NCBI RefSeq assembly: GCF_000830505.1
Contig: NZ_JXOK01000022.1
Coordinates: 1-64,000, forward strand
Length of the DNA: 64,000 nucleotides
Source: Vibrio mytili
Lineage (GTDB): Bacteria > Pseudomonadota > Gammaproteobacteria > Enterobacterales > Vibrionaceae
Direction: 5' to 3'
Below are positions 57,642 through 64,000 of this stretch, one piece after another. The notes under the pieces are model-generated. The model did no database searches. It was not told where the DNA came from and was given only the letters and a program-made list of their open reading frames with translations. A program made the translations under genes and the position numbers. Within the stretch, counting starts at the first letter, position 1, and the number at the start of each line of letters is the position of its first letter.

Positions 57642-58772
57642 TTACAGTCGTTTCAACCACGATTTCGGATTTTGTGCTCGGCTGTTGCGGCGGATTTCAA
57701 AGTAAAGTGAAGGGCGGTGTTGTCCCCCCGTGTCGCCCGCAAGAGCGATCACTTCACCTGCGGTGACTTTGTCGCCTTCTTTTTTCGTCAGAGCCTGGTT
57801 GTACCCATAAAGCGTCATGTCACCTTTACCATGATCGAGTAATACCACCAAACCATAACCACGCAGATACTCCGCGAATACCACGGTACCAGGATAAACA
57901 GCTTTAACCTTTTGACCATAGTTGGCGGATAACACCATGCCTTTCCAGTTTACTTGGCCTGTCTGACGAGTGCCAAAGTTGTGCAGAACGTTGCCTTTTA
58001 GTGGCCATGGTAGTTTACCTCGTTGTTTGCCCAATCCATCCATTGGCACCGAGTTGCGTTTTGCTGCTTTGGCGATCTCCGCTTTAAGGCGTGTTTCGTT
58101 GCGCTGCAGTTCAGCAAGGTAACGTTTGTCGTTTTGGATACTGCTCCGAATCTTACCTAAGGTTTTTTTTCGTTGCGATTGGGTTCCCGCTAGCGCACTA
58201 CGCTTTTCCGACTGTTGCTTGAGTAACGTTTCGATCTGCTCTTTTTCAAGCTCAAGTTGGTTTCTATTATGCGCAAGCTGTTCAGTGGTTTTCGTAATCG
58301 CAGCAATGACGTTTGCGCGCTCTTTGGCCAAGTGTTGGAAGTATTGGCTGATACGATCTTCTTCTACACCTTGATTCAGTAGGTGGCCATTGGCTTTGGC
58401 ACGCTCAGTGACGTAGTAAGTTTGTATCAGTTGCTTGAGCTCTTTCTCTTGATCTTGGCGCTGAGCTTCTTGTAGGCCGATCTTCTCTTCAAGTTTCTCT
58501 ATGTTTTGGTCGGCTTGAGAGAGTTTTGATTTGGTTTGTTTGATCTCTCGTTCTAACCGAGATATACCAAGCTCTTGATCTTTCAGTGAGCGTTGCAACT
58601 CATTGAGCTGTTTCTCCTGAGAGGTCAGGGATTTTTTCTGACGGCTTATCTCGCTGGAAACACCTTTAAGTTCTTGTTGGCTAACGGCTCCGGATACGAG
58701 CGGATAAGCGGCAGATAAAACACAAGTCAATAAAATAGCTGAGCGGAGCACAGGGTGTTTCTGTTTGTTCAC
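57642..58772 (-). CDS. envC: Murein hydrolase activator EnvC
   Basis: Periplasmic activator of division amidases, recruited by FtsEX. A signal peptide (LRSAILLTCVLSAAYPLVSGA) precedes a long coiled coil (about 35-245, Lys/Glu/Gln-rich) and a C-terminal LytM domain. In the LytM domain the zinc ligands are replaced (LYGYNQALT where active enzymes have HxH), as in E. coli EnvC, so it activates rather than cuts. I prefer GTG 58772 (MNKQKHPVL) after TAGGTAA; a GTG at 58790 is also open. It lies behind cysE on the same strand. Confidence 0.9.
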   Translation of the reverse strand: MNKQKHPVLRSAILLTCVLSAAYPLVSGAVSQQELKGVSSEISRQKKSLTSQEKQLNELQRSLKDQELGISRLEREIKQTKSKLSQADQNIEKLEEKIGLQEAQRQDQEKELKQLIQTYYVTERAKANGHLLNQGVEEDRISQYFQHLAKERANVIAAITKTTEQLAHNRNQLELEKEQIETLLKQQSEKRSALAGTQSQRKKTLGKIRSSIQNDKRYLAELQRNETRLKAEIAKAAKRNSVPMDGLGKQRGKLPWPLKGNVLHNFGTRQTGQVNWKGMVLSANYGQKVKAVYPGTVVFAEYLRGYGLVVLLDHGKGDMTLYGYNQALTKKEGDKVTAGEVIALAGDTGGQHRPSLYFEIRRNSRAQNPKSWLKRL

Positions 58773-58801
58773 TTGAGAGTTACCTACCACATTGTTGAAG
58801 A

Positions 58802-59623
58802 TTAAATGCCGTCCCCATGGATAAAGCTTTGAGACTTACCATTAAAGCATTGATCCATATCGAAAGATGGCTTGTTTGATTTTGGACGACCGACAATTTT
58901 TGCTGGCACACCTGCCACCGTTGTATGCGCTGGTACCGGTTGTAGTACCACCGAGCAAGAACCAATTTTAGCGCCTTCACCGACTTCGATATTGCCCAGT
59001 ATCTTAGCTCCTGCACCAATCATCACACCTTCACGAATTTTCGGATGACGGTCACCACTTTCTTTGCCTGTACCACCTAAGGTAACATCTTGCAGAATAG
59101 AGACATCATTCGCAACAACGGCTGTTTCACCAATGACGATGCCTGTTGCATGGTCAAGCATGATACCACTACCAATACGAGCCGCAGGATGTATATCAAC
59201 CTGGCAGGCGACAGAGATCTGATTTTGCAGGTAAGTGGCAAGTGCATGACGCCCTTGCTTCCATAACCAGTTCGCTACACGATAGCCCTGAAGTGCATGG
59301 TAGCCTTTCAGGTACAGCAATGGCATAGAATACATCGCCACCGCTGGGTCGCGATTTACGGTTGCGCATATATCACAAGCGGCGCAATCAGTAATGTTTG
59401 GGTCAGTCGAGAATGCTTCTTCAATCACTTCTCTGACCGCCATCGCTGGCATTGATGCGGTGTCTAATTTATTCGCCAGAATGTAGCTCAGTGCCGCTTT
59501 AAGGCTATCATGTTTGATGATCGTCGCATGGTAAAAGCTGGCCAACATTGGCTCTTGCTCAGACATTTCACGGGCTTCGGAGACTATTTTGTTCCAGACC
59601 TTTTGTTTTTCGCAGTGTTTCAT
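58802..59623 (-). CDS. cysE: Serine O-acetyltransferase
   Basis: Acetylates L-serine with acetyl-CoA, the first step of cysteine synthesis, feedback-inhibited by cysteine. I start at MKHCEKQKVWNKIVSEAREMSEQEPMLASF (59623, after CAGGATA), 273 residues. An N-terminal helical domain is followed by the left-handed hexapeptide-repeat domain: DIHPAARIGSGIMLDHATGIVIGETAVV holds the catalytic His and Asp. The C-terminal tail ends with SFIHGDGI, the Ile-terminated tail that binds O-acetylserine sulfhydrylase. Confidence 0.97.
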   Translation of the reverse strand: MKHCEKQKVWNKIVSEAREMSEQEPMLASFYHATIIKHDSLKAALSYILANKLDTASMPAMAVREVIEEAFSTDPNITDCAACDICATVNRDPAVAMYSMPLLYLKGYHALQGYRVANWLWKQGRHALATYLQNQISVACQVDIHPAARIGSGIMLDHATGIVIGETAVVANDVSILQDVTLGGTGKESGDRHPKIREGVMIGAGAKILGNIEVGEGAKIGSCSVVLQPVPAHTTVAGVPAKIVGRPKSNKPSFDMDQCFNGKSQSFIHGDGI

Positions 59624-59699
59624 TCTCAATATCCTGAGTGGTTCTTCCTTGACCCGACAAGTGCTATTATCTCAGAGTGATACGAAAGCGCGTAGAGTG

Positions 59700-60737
59700 C
59701 TACTTTCCTTCAGATTTTTTGTCACGAGCAAGTAAATCTTGCGCTGCCAGGCGTGCATCTTTTCCTTGATACAATACTTGATAAATTTGATCAACAATTG
59801 GCATCTCAACACCCATGCGTTGAGACAGCATCCATACCTCTTTTGTGTTGCGGTAGCCTTCCACAACTTGACCAATTTCAGTTTGCGCGGTATCGACGTC
59901 TTTGCCTTGTCCCAGAGCTAAGCCAAAGCGGCGGTTTCTTGATTGGTTGTCGGTACACGTAAGGACTAGGTCTCCTAAGCCAGCCATGCCCATAAAGGTT
60001 TCTGGTTTTGCACCAAGCGCGGCACCTAAACGGCTCATTTCTGCCAAGCCTCGAGTGATAAGGGCGGTTCGAGCATTGGCGCCAAAGCCGATGCCATCTG
60101 ACATACCCGCGCCAATGGCGATGACGTTTTTGACTGCACCACCTAGTTGCATACCAGTGAAGTCACTATTAGCGTATACGCGGAACGTCTTACTGCAATG
60201 GATTTTCTCTTGTAGGTCGGCAACAAACTGAGCATCGGGTGAAGCAACCGAAATAGCGGTTGGTAAGCCCATTGCTAGTTCTTTCGCGAAAGTGGGGCCA
60301 GACAAGACGGCTAGGGAGTAGTTTTCGCCGATAATGTCGAACGCGACATCTTTAAGTAGGCGACCTGTCTCAGGTTCGAGCCCTTTGGTTGCCCAACAGA
60401 TACGTGAATCATCACGCAAGAAAGGTTTGCAGCTTTTTAATACGATGCCAAAAACGTGGCTTGGCACCACGACAAGTAAGTCTCGGCTGGCTTGGACAGC
60501 TTTTTCCAAATCTGATTCAACGATCAAACTGTCTGGAAAATCCACACCAGGTAAGAATTCATGGTTAGCACGATCGGTTTCAAGGCGAGCCATGTGCTCG
60601 GGCTCGTGTCCCCAAAGGATAATGTTTGCACCATTACGCGCAAGGGAGATCGCTAGCGAAGTGCCATATGAGCCTGCGCCAAGGACTGTCATCGCAATGT
60701 CTTTACCGTAAGCATTGTTTGTATTTGCTTTTGTCAT
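59700..60737 (-). CDS. gpsA: Glycerol-3-phosphate dehydrogenase [NAD(P)+]
   Basis: Reduces dihydroxyacetone phosphate to sn-glycerol 3-phosphate for phospholipid synthesis. 345 residues. The nucleotide-binding [21 protein letters not shown] follows a 15-residue N-terminal extension. [29 protein letters not shown] and the catalytic-lysine region [31 protein letters not shown] are diagnostic. It lies between secB and cysE on the same strand. Confidence 0.97.
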   Translation of the reverse strand: MTKANTNNAYGKDIAMTVLGAGSYGTSLAISLARNGANIILWGHEPEHMARLETDRANHEFLPGVDFPDSLIVESDLEKAVQASRDLLVVVPSHVFGIVLKSCKPFLRDDSRICWATKGLEPETGRLLKDVAFDIIGENYSLAVLSGPTFAKELAMGLPTAISVASPDAQFVADLQEKIHCSKTFRVYANSDFTGMQLGGAVKNVIAIGAGMSDGIGFGANARTALITRGLAEMSRLGAALGAKPETFMGMAGLGDLVLTCTDNQSRNRRFGLALGQGKDVDTAQTEIGQVVEGYRNTKEVWMLSQRMGVEMPIVDQIYQVLYQGKDARLAAQDLLARDKKSEGK

Positions 60738-60826
60738 GCTGCCGCCTAATAGAGTTTTTACTGTTCTAATCTAGTCTATCATCGCAAGATTTTACGTTCT
60801 CGGAAGATTAGGAGCTAGAAAATAAA

Positions 60827-60866
60827 AAATGCACATCGCATCGTTTTTTGGACGCTTTGTGCATTT
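60827..60866 (-). terminator. Hairpin between secB and gpsA
   Basis: Perfect 9-base arms AAATGCACA and TGTGCATTT around a 22-base loop; the minus strand continues TTTTTATTTTC. A likely terminator of secB, implying separate transcription of gpsA. Confidence 0.8.
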
Positions 60867-60919
60867 AATTTGGGTATGCGACATGAAGTTTTTGCCTACA
60901 CGTCACTTACAAATGTGAA

Positions 60920-61381
60920 TTACGCTTCAGCTTCGCCTTCCGCTTGCTGTTGAAGGTAGTTCATGAACAGCGCATCGAAGTTAACTGGTGCTAGGTTCAG
61001 TTGAGGGAACGTTCCTTTAACAACGAGGCTTGAAATGGTTTCACGAGCGTATGGGAATAGAATGTTCGGACAGAATGCGCCTAGGCAATGTGCAAGTTGA
61101 CCTGCTTCCATCTGTTCTGCAGTGAAGATACCGCCTTGCTGAACTTCACATAGGAATGCCGTTTCTTCAGCATTTTTTACCGTCACAGTTAGGCGTAGGA
61201 TGACTTCGTAAACGCCTTCGCCAAGTTCACGGCTTTGAGTATCGAGATCCAGTTTAACGTCTGGATTCCACTCTTTTTGAAAGATTACTGGAGAGTTAGG
61301 AGCTTCGAAAGAAACGTCTTTTAGGAAGATACGTTGAATTGCGAAGTTTTGTTGTGCGTCTTGTGGTGCTGCTTCAGCCAT
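60920..61381 (-). CDS. secB: Protein-export chaperone SecB
   Basis: Tetrameric cytosolic chaperone that keeps preproteins unfolded and hands them to SecA. The start at 61381 ([31 protein letters not shown]) follows AAGGATAAA, giving 153 residues. The [19 protein letters not shown] and [29 protein letters not shown] segments are characteristic. Confidence 0.98.
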   Translation of the reverse strand: MAEAAPQDAQQNFAIQRIFLKDVSFEAPNSPVIFQKEWNPDVKLDLDTQSRELGEGVYEVILRLTVTVKNAEETAFLCEVQQGGIFTAEQMEAGQLAHCLGAFCPNILFPYARETISSLVVKGTFPQLNLAPVNFDALFMNYLQQQAEGEAEA

Positions 61382-61664
61382 TTTTTTATCCTTAATAAAC
61401 ATTGGTTGAGTCTAGAACTTTCTCGACTCAGAAATTTGTCTTGTCCCGAGACTAACTGAGCTAATGTAGCTTGACTAGATGAAGCATGTATTACGTGCCA
61501 AGTGTCACAACTTGGCATTGTAAGTGCTTTATTTTTACTCAGTTGGTACTTGCAAAGCGTGACCATGGTCGGTTGGGTTATCGAACACGACGTTGAGTGA
61601 CGTATTGAGCGGTCGCTTCCTCGTTGATTGAGGTGATGACCCATCATAAACTTGCTAGGTCACT
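61382..61664. other. Gene-free stretch between the rhodanese gene and secB
   Basis: About 280 bases. In E. coli grxC (glutaredoxin 3) sits here; I read both strands in all frames and found no glutaredoxin CPYC motif. The stretch contains the secB promoter and no other recognisable feature. The neighbouring 61665-61720 segment is a tandem repeat. Confidence 0.6.
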
Positions 61665-61720
61665 TTTATGCGCCACGAACTATTTATGCGCCACGAACCA
61701 TTTATGCCACGAGCCATTTG
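61665..61720. repeat. 18-bp tandem repeat beyond the rhodanese gene
   Basis: Units TTTATGCGCCACGAACYA at 61665-61682 and 61683-61700, a third with a 2-base deletion at 61701-61716, then a degenerate TTTGCGC. The CCACGAAC core also occurs once inside the end of the rhodanese coding sequence (61740-61747), so the array seems derived from the gene end. Confidence 0.8.
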
Positions 61721-61729
61721 CGCTCCGGA

Positions 61730-62164
61730 CTACTTTTTTCCACGAACTAACGGCAGGTTTGCTTCTTTCCAAGCCGACAAACCATTTTTAAGTAGGCTAA
61801 CGTTTTCAAAGCCTGCTTTGGCTAGTTGACTTGCGCTTTCTTGAGCAGTTTGCCCTGTTTTGCATACCACAATGATTGGGTCGGATTTATGTTTTTCAAG
61901 GCTACTCAAGTTACCCGTTTTGATATCTGACGGTAAAATGTGAACTGAGTCGGTTATGTGACCTTGTTTAAACTCATCTTTGGTTCGCGTATCGACAACC
62001 ACACCATTTTCTTTGTTAATCAGTTGGGTTAGTTGGTTTACGCTGATTTCTTTGTATGCTGCGGTGGCAGATTTTACGATATTCATGATTAATGCGATAA
62101 GCACGCCTACCCAAACCAAAGATAGAATCATGTTCTGCTGGAAAAATTCAATGTACTCTTGCAT
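61730..62164 (-). CDS. yibN: Membrane-anchored rhodanese-domain protein (YibN)
   Basis: 144 residues. A single N-terminal membrane segment (MILSLVWVGVLIALIMNIV) anchors a cytosolic rhodanese domain: VVDTRTKDEFKQGHITDSVHILP, then the active-site cysteine in IIVVCKTGQTAQESASQL, and GLSAWKEANLPLVRGKK at the end. Rhodanese domains move sulphane sulphur; E. coli YibN has been linked to the Sec membrane machinery, which fits its place beside secB. The physiological acceptor is unknown. Confidence 0.92.
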   Translation of the reverse strand: MQEYIEFFQQNMILSLVWVGVLIALIMNIVKSATAAYKEISVNQLTQLINKENGVVVDTRTKDEFKQGHITDSVHILPSDIKTGNLSSLEKHKSDPIIVVCKTGQTAQESASQLAKAGFENVSLLKNGLSAWKEANLPLVRGKK

Positions 62165-62706
62165 GTCTTGAGCTCTTACACTTTTTGCCGGAAAAATAAA
62201 GCAGGAGTATAGCGAGGTTGAGGCGCTTAGGCGAGTGGCTTAAATTGTTCTGACCAATAATTGGGATCTTCACAAACTCTTTTAAACGCGTTTCGCACTT
62301 TGTAGACCCTAGGAGCATCTAACTTACCTATCGAATTGATTGCTGAAACTGGTTTTTCTTTTACGTATAAATGCGAATAATAGTGTCAGTATAAGAGCTG
62401 GTAGCAAAGTAAATCGCTACCAATTAACGAGGGCAAGGGTGTACAAAGCCCATTGAGAATGACTATGCTTGTTGAACACAGTTTAACGCTATATAACCTC
62501 AACGATTTCGTGGTTAGATGAAAACAAATAAAGGTGAATTTGTATATTGAGTTGTAAGTCAGCAACACTAAATCGCAAACATTATTTGATCTTACCCTAC
62601 AGTTTTGGTTAAAAAGTGTAGTAAAATTACGCTAGTTTTGTTTCAAGGTTAGATAGGGCAGCGAGGCCCTACGCCAAAGTTACTTAAATTTGATGAGGTC
62701 ATCACT
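62165..62706. other. Divergent region between yibN and gpmI
   Basis: 542 bases. It contains an orphan coding-like tail on the minus strand (62227-62382), a hairpin with TGGTAGC/GCTACCA arms at 62399-62424, and AT-rich DNA before gpmI that should hold its promoter. Confidence 0.5.
62227..62382 (-). pseudogene. Orphan coding-like tail of unknown family
   Basis: The minus strand is open for 51 codons and reads VSAINSIGKLDAPRVYKV, RNAFKRVCEDPNYWSEQ and FKPLA before the stop. The composition is strongly protein-like, but there is no ATG, and an in-frame stop lies just upstream. I recognise no family. It could be the 3' end of a lost gene, or a short gene broken by an upstream frameshift as elsewhere in this window. 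Confidence 0.4.
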
Positions 62707-64000
62707 ATGTCAGCTAAGAAGCCATTGGCTCTAGTTATCCTTGACGGTTACGGTTACCGTGAAGACAGCGCAAGTAACGCAATTGCGAATGCAAAAACAC
62801 CAGTAATGGATTCACTGATTGCGAACCACCCGAATACACTAATCTCTGCTTCAGGTTTGGATGTAGGCCTTCCTGAAGGTCAAATGGGTAACTCTGAAGT
62901 CGGCCACACCAATATTGGTGCCGGTCGTGTTGTTTACCAAGACCTAACTCGTATTACTAAATCTATCGCTGACGGTGAGTTCTCACAAACGCCAGCGCTT
63001 GTTGAAGCCATGGACTCAGCGATTAATGCGGGTAAAGCGGTTCACATCATGGGGTTAATGTCTCCAGGTGGCGTGCACTCTCATGAAGATCACATCTATG
63101 CAGCCGTTGAAATGGCAGCTGCTCGTGGCGCTGAGAAAATTTACCTTCACTGCTTCCTAGACGGTCGTGATACACCACCACGCAGCGCAGAAAACTCGCT
63201 AAAACGTTTTGACGAGCTGTTTGCTAAGCTAGGTAAAGGCCGTGTTGCCTCTCTCGTTGGTCGTTACTACGCAATGGACCGTGACAATAACTGGGAACGT
63301 GTACAAGTCGCTTATGATTTGCTGACTCAAGCAAAAGCAGATTTCACTTTTGACTCAGCCGTTGCTGGTCTTGAAGCTGCTTACGCTCGTGAGGAAAACG
63401 ATGAATTCGTGAAAGCGACCGCAATCAAATCTGAAGGACAAGAAGACGCAATCATGCAAGACGGTGATGCGGTTATCTTCATGAACTACCGCGCCGACCG
63501 TGCTCGTCAAATCACGCGTGCATTTGTGCCTGATTTCGACGGCTTTGAGCGTGCAGTATTCCCGACGCTTAACTTTGTTATGTTGACGCAGTACGCGGCA
63601 GATATCCCGCTGGCAACGGCTTTCCCACCTGCATCGTTGGAAAATACTTACGGTGAGTGGTTATCTAAGCAAGGTCAAACTCAGCTACGAATTTCTGAAA
63701 CAGAGAAATACGCGCACGTGACTTTCTTCTTCAACGGTGGTGTTGAGAATGAGTTTGAAGGCGAAGAGCGTCAACTTGTTGCTTCTCCAAAAGTCGCGAC
63801 TTACGATCTACAACCTGAAATGAGCTCTCCTGAGCTGACGGAAAAAATGGTTGCAGCGATCAAGTCTGGCAAATACGACACCATCATTTGTAACTACCCG
63901 AATGCGGATATGGTGGGTCACACTGGAGTTTACGAAGCGGCGGAACAAGCAATCGAAGCGCTGGATGAAAGTGTTGGTAAAGTCGTTGAAGCGATCAAGG
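62707..64000 (+). CDS. gpmI: 2,3-bisphosphoglycerate-independent phosphoglycerate mutase (partial, runs off the window)
   Basis: Mn2+-dependent interconversion of 3- and 2-phosphoglycerate. The start [20 protein letters not shown] follows GAGGTC. About 431 codons are present of a usual 510 or so, the rest lying beyond the window edge. Motifs of the alkaline-phosphatase-like fold: the metal Asp in ILDGYG (Asp13), the phosphoserine in [13 protein letters not shown] (Ser63), [35 protein letters not shown] and [12 protein letters not shown]. It lies near envC and yibN, as in E. coli. Confidence 0.97.
   Translation, partial: MSAKKPLALVILDGYGYREDSASNAIANAKTPVMDSLIANHPNTLISASGLDVGLPEGQMGNSEVGHTNIGAGRVVYQDLTRITKSIADGEFSQTPALVEAMDSAINAGKAVHIMGLMSPGGVHSHEDHIYAAVEMAAARGAEKIYLHCFLDGRDTPPRSAENSLKRFDELFAKLGKGRVASLVGRYYAMDRDNNWERVQVAYDLLTQAKADFTFDSAVAGLEAAYAREENDEFVKATAIKSEGQEDAIMQDGDAVIFMNYRADRARQITRAFVPDFDGFERAVFPTLNFVMLTQYAADIPLATAFPPASLENTYGEWLSKQGQTQLRISETEKYAHVTFFFNGGVENEFEGEERQLVASPKVATYDLQPEMSSPELTEKMVAAIKSGKYDTIICNYPNADMVGHTGVYEAAEQAIEALDESVGKVVEAIK

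Overview
The window is a chromosomal segment of a gammaproteobacterium of the family Vibrionaceae, almost certainly a Vibrio. The grounds are gene order (prmA-dusB-fis, acs with the SSS-type kinase CrbS, a VC_2705-type symporter with its small subunit, nhaP2, dsbD, cpxRA/cpxP, groESL, epmB/efp/frd/epmA, yibN-secB-gpsA-cysE-envC, gpmI) together with the protein sequences. I saw no rRNA or tRNA gene, no CRISPR array, no insertion sequence and no prophage. This is core genome with small-scale oddities.

Layout. 0.6-5.5 kb: aroQ-accB-accC, prmA and dusB-fis, all minus strand. 5.7-22.3 kb is an acetate-handling neighbourhood: acs, an exonuclease/DUF294 pair, an MFS carrier, the hybrid transporter-kinase CrbS, fumC, a small hypothetical, a two-subunit sodium/solute symporter, the K+/H+ antiporter NhaP2 and the LuxR-type regulator CrbR. 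22.5-24.4 kb: dsbD. 24.5-33.1 kb is an arginine/pyrimidine block: an ArgR paralogue, pyrBI with an attenuator and leader peptide, and the arginine deiminase genes arcA-arcC-arcB with a YfcC/ArcD-like carrier. 33.5-37.4 kb: dcuA-aspA and divergent fxsA. 37.5-43.4 kb: trmL, a superoxide dismutase remnant, the Cpx envelope-stress genes, fieF and pfkA. 43.5-48.7 kb: a broken MATE exporter, groES-groEL, a repeat-containing exported protein and an MgtC-family protein. 48.8-55.4 kb: epmB, efp, frdABCD and epmA. 55.4-64.0 kb: VanZ-like, TetR and DHH genes, envC, cysE, gpsA, secB, a rhodanese, and the start of gpmI.

How the genes work together. Several units serve growth with little oxygen: fumarate reductase, aspartase plus DcuA (aspartate to fumarate, with C4-dicarboxylate exchange), and the arginine deiminase pathway (ATP from arginine). 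A perfect FNR-type box lies in the arc/dcuA region and a CRP-type site upstream of frdA. CrbS/CrbR with Acs and the symporter form the acetate switch. All three EF-P modification components (EpmA, EpmB, EF-P) are present.

Quality of the sequence. Five genes carry single-base frameshifts (accC, acs, crbR, and the MATE gene twice) and the sod remnant carries another. Most sit at short runs of one base, and accC is normally essential, so base-calling or assembly errors are the simplest explanation for most of them. The sod remnant also lacks its N-terminal two thirds, which an indel cannot explain.

I did not find a convincing wholly new system. The most unusual structures are: tandem repeats growing out of the 3' ends of two genes (arcC, 19 bp; rhodanese, 18 bp); a 34-bp-phased GATC repeat between efp and frdD; a TATACYCAAG inverted-repeat family in three intergenic sites; a 35-residue pyrB leader peptide that ends inside its attenuator; and two orphan coding-like tails in intergenic DNA.
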